Assembly (NCBI RefSeq): GCF_900109885.1
Contig: NZ_FOBS01000003.1
Span: 124,001-188,000 of the forward strand
From: Syntrophus gentianae
GTDB taxonomy: Bacteria > Desulfobacterota > Syntrophia > Syntrophales > Syntrophaceae
DNA: 64,000 bases
Direction: 5' to 3'
This document shows, piece after piece, positions 19,265 through 28,400 of the stretch. The number at the start of each line of letters is the position of its first letter. Positions within the stretch are counted from its first letter, which is position 1. The notes beneath the pieces were generated by a model, which was not told where the DNA came from, ran no database searches, and saw nothing but the letters and a program-made list of their open reading frames with translations. The translations under genes and the position numbers were made by a program.

Positions 19265-19503
19265 TATCTTTCCTCCCTGTCAGCGCTCTTTTCGCGCCAT
19301 ATCGGACGGATACTTGACGGTTTCATACTTCTCAAAAATCGCCGGTTTCAATGTCCCGATCCGTATCTGTTTCATCCCTTAAGCGGTTTGCGTAATCTCA
19401 GGTGAACAGATTGAGAATTTTATACATGAAATCAGTGCAAAAGGAAGGGTGAATTTTTAATAAGCGTTCTTTCGGGGATGGGTTCTCCGATAGGCTTGTA
19501 AGC

Positions 19504-19519
19504 TGGTACGGCATTTGCT
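19504..19519 (+). promoter_or_regulatory. RpoN (sigma-54) -24/-12 promoter ahead of minor-pilin region
   Basis: TGGTACGGCATTTGCT matches the consensus TGGYAYRNNNNTTGCW, with GG and GC at the required spacing. Start of transcription would be near 19531. RpoN control of type IV pilin genes is known in related deltaproteobacteria. The enhancer-binding activator is not identified. Confidence 0.65.
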
Positions 19520-19551
19520 AATAACTAGATCAAGCATCGTTCATCTTCTTG

Positions 19552-19590
19552 GTGGTTCTGACCGTAGCCAGCCACTACGGTCAGAACCAC
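19552..19590 (+). repeat. Perfect 16-bp stem hairpin with 7-base loop
   Basis: Arms 19552-19567 and 19575-19590 are exact reverse complements, with loop CCAGCCA. No T-run follows, so it is not a typical terminator. It would lie about 20 bases from the 5' end of an RpoN transcript. Confidence 0.75.
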
Positions 19591-20024
19591 ACTCCTAACA
19601 TCCTCCTCCTGCCAATATCTGTCGAATCCACCGAGTCGAATCAGATTATTCGAAATCATACGTGTGTCGCCATAGCATCGCTTCTGAAAAAGAAAACACG
19701 CAGACGCCCAATTCCATTTTAGATTATGGTGATAAGAGTGTTCGTTACAGTACAGTAATATAAATCGCAGTAATATAAGTCAAACTGGTATTCGCTTTGC
19801 TTATAATATATGTACAAATTGCAAATTGATGTCCAAGCTAACATGATGAAGGTGTAATTACTTACGGAATATTTAGACGCTTTTCGCTTCCTCGCTTCGA
19901 TTGAATTTACGGCTCGACTCCAGTTATTCCTCGCCCTTCTGTAATAAATTATTGACGCTCCCGGGCGAGCAGGGGGCTTCTCTGCCATTGAAAAGCAATA
20001 TTCATTTTAAGGAGGAAAAAACCA

Positions 20025-20048
20025 ATGCATTCAGGGGAAAAAGAATGA
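20025..20048 (+). CDS. Candidate seven-codon leader ORF coupled to the first minor pilin gene
   Basis: AAGGAGG at 20009-20015 is the best ribosome site in the region, yet the first ATG after it (20025) opens only MHSGEKE and a TGA. That TGA overlaps the ATG of the FimT-like gene (ATGA). The likely role is to load ribosomes and re-initiate on the pilin gene; whether the peptide matters is unknown. Confidence 0.4.
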   Translation: MHSGEKE

Positions 20049-20497
20049 CACGATGTCCTGAAAAAGGATTCTCGCTGATTGAGGTGGTTGTCGTTATTGC
20101 CTTGATGGCGATTATAGCGGCCTTTGCCGCTCCGAACTTCATGAACATGATGGTTCAGCGCAGGTTGAACGGGGCTGCCCGCCAGATCATGTCTGAGTTG
20201 ATGAATGCGAGGATGCAGGCGGTCAGCCAGCAAAATGCGTTCAAAATAAGCTTTCCCAGTAATCATGAGTATACAATCCTGGATGACGACGATAACGATG
20301 GAGTCGCAGATACCGGTGAAGCTATCCAGACAAAAGATATCCAGTCGGATTATTACGACGTGACTTTGAGCAGCACGGCAAGCGTGATTTTTTTCGGCCG
20401 GGGAACTGCCAACGGGGCCACAACCACGGTTTCAAATTCTGCCGGTTCGAAAAATGTCAATGTTGAGATCACCGGCTATGTCAAGATCACAAATTGA
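20045..20497 (+). CDS. Type IV minor pilin, FimT/GspH-like
   Basis: 150 residues from ATG 20045. The type III signal is clear: a short basic leader MTRCPEKG, cleaved before FSLIEVVVVIALMAIIAAFAAP, with the conserved Glu5 of mature pilins. An in-frame extension back to 19901 would place nearly 60 residues before the prepilin site and is rejected. The rest is a GspH-like pseudopilin domain with an Asp-rich stretch (DDDDNDG) that could bind calcium. It leads an operon with PilV, PilW and PilX homologues that prime and decorate the type IV pilus in the inner membrane. Confidence 0.88.
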   Translation: MTRCPEKGFSLIEVVVVIALMAIIAAFAAPNFMNMMVQRRLNGAARQIMSELMNARMQAVSQQNAFKISFPSNHEYTILDDDDNDGVADTGEAIQTKDIQSDYYDVTLSSTASVIFFGRGTANGATTTVSNSAGSKNVNVEITGYVKITN

Positions 20498-20553
20498 TGG
20501 AATTGCGGGAATAAAACTTTGAAGCCTGCGGAATTATGGGGGGAATTACAATA

Positions 20554-20958
20554 ATGCCATCGTCGATTATCAATAAACGCGGATTTACCCTGATCGAAAT
20601 CATGGTTGCAATGTTTTTTCTGTTGACGGCCCTGCTTGGATTGCTCTCTTTAACCACTTCAGTCGTGAAGGGAAATGCTTTCAGTAAGATGACAACCATG
20701 GCGAATACCCTGGCAAAAAGCAAGATAGAAGAATTGAAAGGTTATAATTACGACGACCTTTCCGCCGGCAGTGTGATCGATTACGCGACGACGAGCGGTG
20801 CCGTCAGTTCAACGCAGACGGGCACATTCTATACGAGAACCTATACCGTCGTCGATGATTCACCGGCGGTGAACATGAAAAACGTCACAGTGCAGGTCGG
20901 TTGGTCAATGAACGGAACAAGTCACAACGTGTCAACTTCAACGATTGTCAGTCGCTGA
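20554..20958 (+). CDS. pilV: Type IV minor pilin, PilV-like
   Basis: 134 residues from ATG 20554, which is preceded by GGGGGGA at nine bases; the ATG at 20536 is the weaker option. Prepilin motif NKRG then FTLIEIMVAMFFLLTALLGLL. The mature domain is short and rich in Ser, Thr and Val, ending NVSTSTIVSR. PilV is one of the minor pilins that form the tip complex with PilW, PilX and FimT. Confidence 0.85.
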   Translation: MPSSIINKRGFTLIEIMVAMFFLLTALLGLLSLTTSVVKGNAFSKMTTMANTLAKSKIEELKGYNYDDLSAGSVIDYATTSGAVSSTQTGTFYTRTYTVVDDSPAVNMKNVTVQVGWSMNGTSHNVSTSTIVSR

Positions 20959-20979
20959 GGATGAGAAAAGAGACTTTTT

Positions 20980-21597
20980 ATGGGGAATGCAACAAAGGAT
21001 ATGTTGAAAGAATTTCATGGCGATCGGAAAGGGATAAGAGGTTTTACGCTGATTGAATTGCTCGTTTCCCTGGTCATCGGCTTGGTTGTCCTTTATGGAC
21101 TTTACGATCTCTTTACGTTTCAGCAAAAGACCTACAGCGTCCAGGAGCGGGTTGTTGAAATGCAGCAGAGCGCACGTGCCGCCATGGATATGATGGAAAC
21201 AGAACTCTGCATGGCTGGTTATAATCCGGCAAACTTGTCTTCCACCGGCATAACAAGCGCTTCCGCCAATTCCATCACCTTCAAACAGGACCTGGATGGA
21301 AACGGAAACGTTACTGGAACTAATGAAAACATTACTTACAGCTATGATTCCGGTAGCATGCGGATTACCCGAAACGCAGGGAGTGGGGCAGTCTCTTTAG
21401 CGGAAAATGTCGAGGCCTTGAATTTTTCCTATTATGATGCCAATGGGGCGACAACGGCAACCCCTGCCAATATAAAAAAAATTAAAATAGCAATGCGCAG
21501 CCGCACCTCCCGCCAAGATCCGGCTTACGGGACAAATAACGGTTATCGAACCTTTATGTTGAGTTGTTTCGTAATTCCCCGAAATCTTGACTATTAA
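20980..21597 (+). CDS. pilW: Type IV minor pilin, PilW-like
   Basis: 205 residues. Prepilin site after a 20-residue basic leader: KGIRG then FTLIELLVSLVIGLVVLYGLYDLF. The following helix (QERVVEMQQSARAAMDMMETELCMAGY) is typical of PilW. The globular part has Asn/Gly-rich loops (DLDGNGNVTGTN) that may bind Ca2+. Spacing to the neighbours is 21 and 23 bases, so it belongs to the same operon. Confidence 0.87.
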   Translation: MGNATKDMLKEFHGDRKGIRGFTLIELLVSLVIGLVVLYGLYDLFTFQQKTYSVQERVVEMQQSARAAMDMMETELCMAGYNPANLSSTGITSASANSITFKQDLDGNGNVTGTNENITYSYDSGSMRITRNAGSGAVSLAENVEALNFSYYDANGATTATPANIKKIKIAMRSRTSRQDPAYGTNNGYRTFMLSCFVIPRNLDY

Positions 21598-21620
21598 GTC
21601 AAAGCACAGGAGTCTTTAAC

Positions 21621-22862
21621 GTGAAAAAAATCAATCCTCTGACGGCATGTTTGAACAGTGAAAAAGGGATGGTGCTCATCGTTGCCTTACTGGTTGCAGC
21701 GGTCCTGATCATTCTGGGAACAACGGCGTTTATGACGACCACGACGGATCTCAAAATCAGCAGTGCTAAAAAGCAGAGCGACAAGGCCTTTTACAGTGCG
21801 GAAGCCGGTCTTGAAGAGGCTCGGGGCCGGATGAAGGCCAATTATACCACTTCATATCGCATCGATGATACGAATCCGACGGATACAGGCTGGATGTATT
21901 TTATCGGAACCGAGAGCAAGAGTCAGGCATTGGGATTCAACAGCGGCAACACTCTGCATTCGCGCACCGCAAGTCTCCAGACAGCTCTGGGATATACGGT
22001 AGCCATCAAACATCAGACGGATACTTCCGGCAACATCCTGTATTGGGGAGATACCGATGGCGATGGCAGCTGCGAAAGGAACACCTCAACCGGCCGGAAT
22101 ATCTATCTGGTGAGAAGTTATGGGGTATATTCCGGGGCGCAAAGAGCGATCGAGGCGGAAATCTCCAAGGTCCCGCCTATAACGGCTCCCGGCGCTCTTT
22201 ATGTCGAGGCGACGACAACCATCCAGGGAACCAGCACCAACGTCATCGGCCTGGATCAGTGCGGCGGCGGTACTGATATGCCGGGCGTCGTCACGACCTT
22301 GGATGCATCGACAGTCAGTAGAACGGGAAATCCGGTGGTATCGGGTTCGACTTCTCCTACCTGGAGCGTCCAGGGTGGCGCCACCAATATGGACGTCCAG
22401 TCGATCGTTGACAGTTGGAAAGGATCGGCCGATTATGTCTACAATAAAGTCAGTACAACGGACACCGGGATGAACTGGGGAACGCCGACCTTAGGGGCGA
22501 CATTGCAGAATCCATCGTCTTGCAGTGTCAACAATGTGGTCTATTACAATACATACAATGGCACGAACAACACGTACATAAAACTGACCGGCGGCAGTTC
22601 CGGATGCGGCGTCCTCGTTGTCGACGGGGACTTGGAGCTTCATGGTAACTTCACCTGGTACGGCGTCATCCTTGTTTCCGGTTCCATAACTTATTCCGGC
22701 GGCGGCAATAAGAACGTTACCGGGGCGGTTATTGCCGGGGGCTCCGTGGATGCGGACCTCGTCGGCGGCAATGCCAATATTGTTTATTGCAGTTCCGCAA
22801 TCAGCGACCAGACGGTTAATCAGCCTCTAAGGCGTTTGAGTTGGAAATTGATGGGACAATAG
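21621..22862 (+). CDS. pilX: Type IV pilus assembly protein, PilX-like
   Basis: 413 residues. The N-terminus SEKGMVLIVALLVAAVLIILGTTAF is the PilX-type hydrophobic helix, followed by DKAFYSAEAGLEEAR, a hallmark of PilX N-terminal domains. The long C-terminal part is beta-rich with many Thr, Ser, Gly and Asn and ends in a filamentous-looking segment (GDLELHGNFTWYGVILVSG, then AVIAGGSV), as in large PilX proteins of deltaproteobacteria. It ends twelve bases from the convergent hypothetical gene. No PilY1 adhesin follows. Confidence 0.83.
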   Translation: MKKINPLTACLNSEKGMVLIVALLVAAVLIILGTTAFMTTTTDLKISSAKKQSDKAFYSAEAGLEEARGRMKANYTTSYRIDDTNPTDTGWMYFIGTESKSQALGFNSGNTLHSRTASLQTALGYTVAIKHQTDTSGNILYWGDTDGDGSCERNTSTGRNIYLVRSYGVYSGAQRAIEAEISKVPPITAPGALYVEATTTIQGTSTNVIGLDQCGGGTDMPGVVTTLDASTVSRTGNPVVSGSTSPTWSVQGGATNMDVQSIVDSWKGSADYVYNKVSTTDTGMNWGTPTLGATLQNPSSCSVNNVVYYNTYNGTNNTYIKLTGGSSGCGVLVVDGDLELHGNFTWYGVILVSGSITYSGGGNKNVTGAVIAGGSVDADLVGGNANIVYCSSAISDQTVNQPLRRLSWKLMGQ

Positions 22863-22874
22863 GTCTTTCTGAGT

Positions 22875-23420
22875 TTATTTATCCCACCATCCTGCCGGTA
22901 GCTTCCCTTTGTTCTTCTGGGTTACCTCATCGGTAAGCTGATAGATTTTTTCGGAAATCTTTCTGATTTCCTCTTTAATCTTTTCCTTGGCATTGCTGTC
23001 TCCGGCGCTCGTAGCCTGTCTCTGTTTTTCCAGCAGTCGATCCAGTTCGGCTGTCATCTGATCCTTCTTGTCCTTATAGGCCTTTAAATCAACGGCTTCC
23101 TCTTTTTCTACCGTTCCGGTTTTTTGCTCCTCGGGTGAGGTTTGCACCTTCGGGACCTTCTGTTCGGCGGTTCTGCGGGACGAACTTTCATCCGATGTCC
23201 TCGACCCCTCTTTTAGTTCTTCAATCTTCCGCACCTCATCCTTGCTGATCCCGATCATCCCTTGAGGGACGAAAAGATAAAGTTCATTGCCCTGTTCGCG
23301 GTAAAAAGTGGCTTGTAAATGGCCGCCGTTGTGAAGGTGAATAAGATAATCCGCTTCACTGAGGGCCGGGATCATTAAAGAGAAAATAATCAGGCTATAC
23401 GATATCAAATGTTTCTTCAT
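22875..23420 (-). CDS. Exported hypothetical protein with SH3-like head and coiled coil
   Basis: 181 residues. A signal peptide (MKKHLISYSLIIFSLMIPALSEA) is followed by a small beta domain (DYLIHLHNGGHLQATFYREQ, then LYLFVPQGMIGISKDEV) resembling SH3-like or Sm-like barrels, then a Ser/Thr/Glu-rich linker and a coiled coil (about 115-170) rich in Lys, Glu and Gln, ending GWWDK. No function recognised. It is convergent with pilX, so a pilus link is possible but unproven. Confidence 0.7.
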   Translation of the reverse strand: MKKHLISYSLIIFSLMIPALSEADYLIHLHNGGHLQATFYREQGNELYLFVPQGMIGISKDEVRKIEELKEGSRTSDESSSRRTAEQKVPKVQTSPEEQKTGTVEKEEAVDLKAYKDKKDQMTAELDRLLEKQRQATSAGDSNAKEKIKEEIRKISEKIYQLTDEVTQKNKGKLPAGWWDK

Positions 23421-23759
23421 GGCTGTTCACCCATCAAGGAATCCTTCCTGAAATTAGTGAAAAAACAATATCAAAGTCCACTCAGAAAATCAATTTCCTG
23501 AGTGGACGCAGGGCGGTTTCTGAATGTTACAGGTTCTTGCTGGTATATGTTCCGTAGTCGATCAGTATTGTTTTTCTCTAAAACTGTGGCACTATAATTG
23601 CCGTTAGGCGATTCGATCCTGAGCAATACAAACATTCACCGAAATCGCACTGTGCAAGAAGTAAAAGGGATCTTTCTGCTGATGAGGATTCCATGTTCTA
23701 TCTGGTAACCCGGTACTTCAACAAGAAATGAATTGTATGACCATGTGAAGGGGCAAGCT
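23421..23759. other. Intergenic region with a 10-bp stem hairpin
   Basis: 339 bases between divergent genes. Arms 23476-23485 and 23498-23507 (GTCCACTCAG and its complement) form a hairpin; on the minus strand a T-rich stretch follows. It precedes the exported hypothetical gene rather than ending one, so it may be regulatory. No other feature seen. Confidence 0.45.
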
Positions 23760-23990
23760 ATGAATTACAAAGAATACTTGAAAACGTTGATTGGGAGGAG
23801 AGGAACCCTGGATATCCCTGAAAAAGGTGCCTATGACATGCTTAAAAACAGTTCCTATTACAAGCTTCGTTTCAATGAAGCAAACCTTTCTCAAAGGAAT
23901 GCCCATGTTCTTGAAGTTCAAGATGATTTTGTCGTCATCCATCATGATGTCCATGGGGCGATGAAAATTCCCCTCACTTTTCTCTGGTAA
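23760..23990 (+). CDS. Small hypothetical protein
   Basis: 76 residues from ATG 23760, chosen for the AAGGGG site nine bases upstream. Begins MNYKEYLKTLIGRRGTLDIP and contains HVLEVQDDFVVIHHDVHG, a short beta-rich pattern. No signal peptide or motif recognised. A terminator follows 37 bases after its stop, which supports a real monocistronic gene. Confidence 0.6.
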   Translation: MNYKEYLKTLIGRRGTLDIPEKGAYDMLKNSSYYKLRFNEANLSQRNAHVLEVQDDFVVIHHDVHGAMKIPLTFLW

Positions 23991-24027
23991 ATCATTCTTT
24001 ATCGCCTTTAGGCTGGGGAAGCAATCT

Positions 24028-24051
24028 TCTGACGGTTTCCGTCAGACTTTT
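24028..24051 (+). terminator. Intrinsic terminator
   Basis: TCTGACGG, loop TTT, CCGTCAGA, then CTTTT. Located after the small gene ending at 23990. Confidence 0.75.
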
Positions 24052-24113
24052 ACTGCCTGCGTTAGAAGGATAAGCAGGTTTCCCCGGTATGGTTCCCTTC
24101 CCGATACGAAATC

Positions 24114-24150
24114 TTTGCAGCAACGGATACGACAGTGCCGTTGCTGCAAA
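24114..24150 (+). repeat. 13-bp stem inverted repeat upstream of the RND operon
   Basis: TTTGCAGCAACGG (24114-24126) and its exact complement (24138-24150) flank an 11-base spacer. No T-run follows. It lies about 110 bases before the adaptor gene, so a repressor operator or leader hairpin is possible. Confidence 0.6.
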
Positions 24151-24262
24151 CCCGAAGATTGCCTACAAGAAATCCATTCATTAAATCTTGACTGTGTTCT
24201 TGATATGACCTATTTTCCGCTATGTTTTCTTCTTCTGCCATGTGCGGAAAGGGTGTCATTTC

Positions 24263-25417
24263 ATGAAAAAGTTTATTGCCTGCCTGGCTGCCGCCGCCTT
24301 CTTAATGTTCGGCAGTCTGTTTACAGCCTGTTCGAAAACATCCCCGGATGCGACAAAGACAAAAGCCGAGAAAGAGCGATTGGTTCCCGTAACGGTTACC
24401 CCTGCGATCCTTAAAGAAGTCCCGATAGAAATCAAGACATTCGGAAATGTCCAGGCCCGCTCAAGTGTCCAGGTCAAGTCGGAAGTCGATGGTATTCTCG
24501 CCAAAGTTCACTTCCGCAAGGGGCGGAATATCAGGCGGGGCGATCTCCTTTTCACCATCGATCCTCGCTCCTATCAGGCGGCATTGGATCAGGCGAAGGC
24601 CAATCTTGTTCGCGACAGGGCACTGGAAGAGAATGCCCTGGTCAATGCGGCGCGGTTTCAGGAACTTTTCAAGCGGGGATTGATTTCCCGGAGTGACAAC
24701 GACAAGGCCCGGGCCGACGCCGCTGCCCTGTCGGCAACCGTCCGGGGCAACAGGGCCGCCATAGCCAGTGCCAGCCTTCAAGTGGAACGCTGTTCCATCC
24801 GTAGCCCGATCAACGGCAAGGCTGGGGATCTCCTCACTCATGAAGGAACGCTCATCAAGGCCAATGACGTTCCCATGGTTGCCATCAATCAGATCCAGCC
24901 CATCGAGGTCTTTTTCAGTGTCTCCCAGGCGGAGCTTCCCGAAATCCGCAGCGCCATGACTCAAGGAATTCTGAAAGTCAAAGCCGGCTTGCCGCAGGAC
25001 AGCAACCCTCCGGAGGAGGGAGAACTTTTTTTCATCGACAATGCAATCGATAAGGGCACCGGAACGGTTCGGCTTGCAGGGATATTCAGCAATGACCGGG
25101 AAGTGCTCTGGCCCGGTCAGTATGTCAGTGTCACTCTGGTCCTGGGCATCCGGAAAGACGCCCTCGTCGTGCCGGCTGTTGCCATCCAGACAGGTCAGGA
25201 AGGGAAATTCGTCTTTGTCGTCAAGGAGGGCGATACGGTTGAGGTCCGCCCAGTTATGGTCCAGATGACCTCAGGGACGGAGGCGGTGATTGAAAAGGGC
25301 TTGCAGGCCGGCGAGCGGGTTGTTACCGATGGTCAGCTTGGCCTCGTTCCCGGCGCCAGAATAAAGATCAAGACGGCCGCTGGAGTGACCGGCAAAATGC
25401 CGGGAGGGCGTTCGTGA
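24263..25417 (+). CDS. RND efflux periplasmic adaptor (MFP), lipoprotein
   Basis: 384 residues from ATG 24263; an upstream ATG at 24242 would spoil the signal peptide. The signal ends with LFTAC, a lipobox, so the mature protein is anchored by a lipidated Cys. The adaptor pattern is clear: VQARSSVQVKSEVDGILAKV (lipoyl half), DPRSYQAALDQAKANL and an alpha-hairpin, CSIRSPINGKAG, then beta-barrel and membrane-proximal domains (VVPAVAIQTGQEGKFVFVV). It links the inner-membrane pump to an outer-membrane channel. Its stop overlaps the start of the pump gene (GTGA). No TolC gene is adjacent. Confidence 0.92.
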   Translation: MKKFIACLAAAAFLMFGSLFTACSKTSPDATKTKAEKERLVPVTVTPAILKEVPIEIKTFGNVQARSSVQVKSEVDGILAKVHFRKGRNIRRGDLLFTIDPRSYQAALDQAKANLVRDRALEENALVNAARFQELFKRGLISRSDNDKARADAAALSATVRGNRAAIASASLQVERCSIRSPINGKAGDLLTHEGTLIKANDVPMVAINQIQPIEVFFSVSQAELPEIRSAMTQGILKVKAGLPQDSNPPEEGELFFIDNAIDKGTGTVRLAGIFSNDREVLWPGQYVSVTLVLGIRKDALVVPAVAIQTGQEGKFVFVVKEGDTVEVRPVMVQMTSGTEAVIEKGLQAGERVVTDGQLGLVPGARIKIKTAAGVTGKMPGGRS

Positions 25418-28400
25418 ACCTTTCGGAACCGTTCATCCGCCGTCCCGTCATGACGCTGCTGTGTATGCTGAGCATCGTCCTTGCCGGACTGATCGCTTAT
25501 TCTCTCCTGCCGGTGAGCGATCTGCCGACGGTGGACTTCCCCACGATCAGCGTGAGCGCCTCGCTGCCCGGTGCAAACCCGGAAACCATGGCCTCCACTG
25601 TGGCCACACCCCTGGAAAAGGAGTTTACGACCATCGCCGGGGTCGACTCCATGATCTCCACCAGCTCCCAGGGTTCGACGCGGATTACCCTGCAATTTGA
25701 TCTCAATCGCGATATCGATGCCGCTGCCCAGGATGTGCAGTCCGCCATTTCCCGTGCCGCCCGCCGTCTGCCGGAGGATCTGCCGACACCGCCGTCCTTC
25801 CGCAAGGTCAATCCCGCCGATCAGCCGATCCTCTATCTGGCTCTGACCAGTCCCACCCTTCCCATGTATGTTCTGAATGAATATGGGGAAACGCAACTGG
25901 CGCAGCAGATATCCCGGGTCAACGGCGTGGCCCAGGTCTCCGTCTACGGCTCGCAGAAGTATGCTGTCCGGATCGAACTGGACCCTTACGCCCTGGCTTC
26001 CCGGGGCATCGGCATCGACGAAATCTCCTCCGTGATCAGCAATTACAACGTCAACAATCCCCTGGGAACCCTAAGCGGCCCGCAGACCCTGGCCACACTC
26101 CAGTCCGAAAACCAACTCACCAGGGCCAGCCAGTATCTTCCTCTGGTCGTGGCCTATCGCAATGGCCAGCCCGTGCGCCTTCAGGAACTCGGGAATGTTC
26201 GGGACAGCGTCGAAAATGACAGGGTGGCGGCATGGTTCGCCACACCGACAACCCGCAGCCGGGCCATCATCCTGGCCATTCAGCGGCAGCCGGGGACCAA
26301 TACGATCCAGGTCGCCGACGCCGTCAAGTCCCTGCTGCCCGCATTCCGTGAAAAGCTGCCCGCATCGGTATCCCTGGTGGTGCTGCGCGACAGCAGTATC
26401 CCCATCAAGGAATCGGCGAGGGATGTGCAGTTCACCCTGTACCTGACCCTGGTCCTCGTCGTTCTGGTCATCTTTCTCTTCCTGCGCAATCTCTCCGCAA
26501 CGGTCATCCCGAGCCTGACCCTCCCCGTTTCCCTCATCGGAACCTTTGCCGTCATGTACCTCCTGGATTACAGCATCGACAACCTGTCCCTCATGGCCCT
26601 GACCCTTTCGGTGGGATTCGTCGTCGATGATGCCATCGTCATGCTGGAAAATATCGTCCGGCACATGGAGATGGGGAAACCCCGCCTGCAGGCTGCTTAT
26701 GACGGGGCAAGGGAAATCGGCTTCACCATCGTGTCCATGACCCTCTCCCTGGCCGCCGTGTTCATCCCCGTCCTCTTCATGGGGGGGATCGTGGGGCGTC
26801 TCTTCCGCGAGTTTTCCGTGACCATCGCCGTGGCCGTTCTGGTCAGCGGCTTCGTTTCCCTGACTTTGACCCCCATGCTCTCCAGCCGGTTTCTGCACGC
26901 CCCGGGCAGAGAATGGCACGGCCGGGCCTACCGCTTCGTCGAGACGGGGTTTGATGCAATGCTCAAGTTTTACAGCCGGACCCTGCTTTGGGTTTTATCC
27001 CATGGACGTGCGACTCTGATCTTTTCCGGCATTATCCTTACCGCAACAGCCTTTTTGTTTTACGCCATTCCCAAGGGCTTCATCCCTTCTGAAGACCGGG
27101 ACCAGATTTCGGTGCAGACGGAGGCGGCGCAGAACATCTCCTTCGATGCCATGGTGCAGCACCAGCTGGCGCTCCTCGATATCGTGCAGAAAGATCCCAA
27201 CGTCTCCCGCTTCATGTGCAACGTGGCCTCAGGCGGCGGCCAGAGCGCCACGAATACCGGAAACCTTTTTCTCGTTCTCAAACCCCGCCGGGATAGAGTC
27301 CTCTCCGCGGATCAGGTCATCGAGGAACTCCGGCCGAAGCTCGCCTCCGTGCCCGGCATCAAGGCCTTTCCAACCAACCCTCCCCCGATCAACATCGGAG
27401 GCCGCACGACCAGAAGCCTTTATCAGGTGACGTTTCAGGGGATCGATACGAATGAGCTGTTCAGATACGCTGCCAAAATGGAAGAGCAGATGCGCCGGAT
27501 GACGGAACTGCAGGATGTCAGCAGCGACCTGCAGTTGAAGAATCCGCAAGTGCATGTCGATATCGACCGCGATCAGGCGTTCATCCTGAACGTCACACCG
27601 ATGCAGGTCGAGGACGCCCTTTACAGCGCCTACGGATCACGCCAGATTTCGACGATTTACACCCCGAACAACGATTATCAGGTCATCCTGGAGCTCCTGC
27701 CCCAGTACAAGACCGATCCTTCCGTGCTGTCCATGCTTCACATCCGCTCCTCCACGGGGCAGCTGGTTCCCCTGAAGGCCATCACGACGCTCCGCGAAGA
27801 CGTCGGCCCGCTGTCCATCAGCCATTCAGGACAGCTGCCCTCCGTGACGATCTCCTTCAACCTCAAGCCCGGCATCTCGCTCGGTCAGGCGGTGGAAAAG
27901 ATCCAGGCCATATCGGCCGCCTCCATGCCCTCGGGGATGACTTACGAGTTCCAGGGGACCGCCAAAGCCTTCCAGTCTTCCCTTGCCAGCATGGGAATCC
28001 TGCTGCTGCTGGCCATTGTGGTAATCTATATTGTCCTGGGCATTCTGTATGAGAGTCTCTACCATCCCGTCACCATTCTGTCCGCCCTTCCTTTCGCCGG
28101 TTTCGGGGCGCTGCTGACCCTGATGGCCTTCCGTTCCGAGCTGTCAATCTATGCCTTCGTGGGGATTGTCATGTTGGTCGGACTTGTCAAGAAAAACGGA
28201 ATCATGATGGTGGACTTCGCCATCGAGGCCCAACGGAAAGAGGGGAAGAATCCCAACGACGCCATCTACGAGGCCTGTCTGATCCGTTTCCGGCCGATCA
28301 TGATGACCACGATGGCCGCCCTCATGGCCGGTCTGCCCATCGCCCTCGGATTCGGCGCGGGCGCGGAAGCCCGCCGCCCTCTGGGACTGGCCGTCGTCGG

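Larger units (their letters stand above)
19265..20044. other. Long leader/intergenic region before the minor-pilin operon
   Basis: 780 bases without a convincing protein gene. It contains an RpoN-type promoter at 19504-19519, a long hairpin at 19552-19590 and an AT-rich tract from about 19720 to 19860. If the RpoN site is used, the pilin mRNA has a leader of about 510 bases, or an independent small RNA is made here. Confidence 0.5.

Noticed and set aside
19719-19988. 89-codon minus-strand frame in the pilin leader
   Set aside because: Low-complexity AT-rich translation with repeated Tyr/Cys (YYCDLYYCT) and no ribosome site; more likely non-coding.
19901-20044. N-terminal extension of the FimT-like gene
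   Set aside because: It would put nearly 60 residues before the prepilin cleavage site, whereas such leaders are short.
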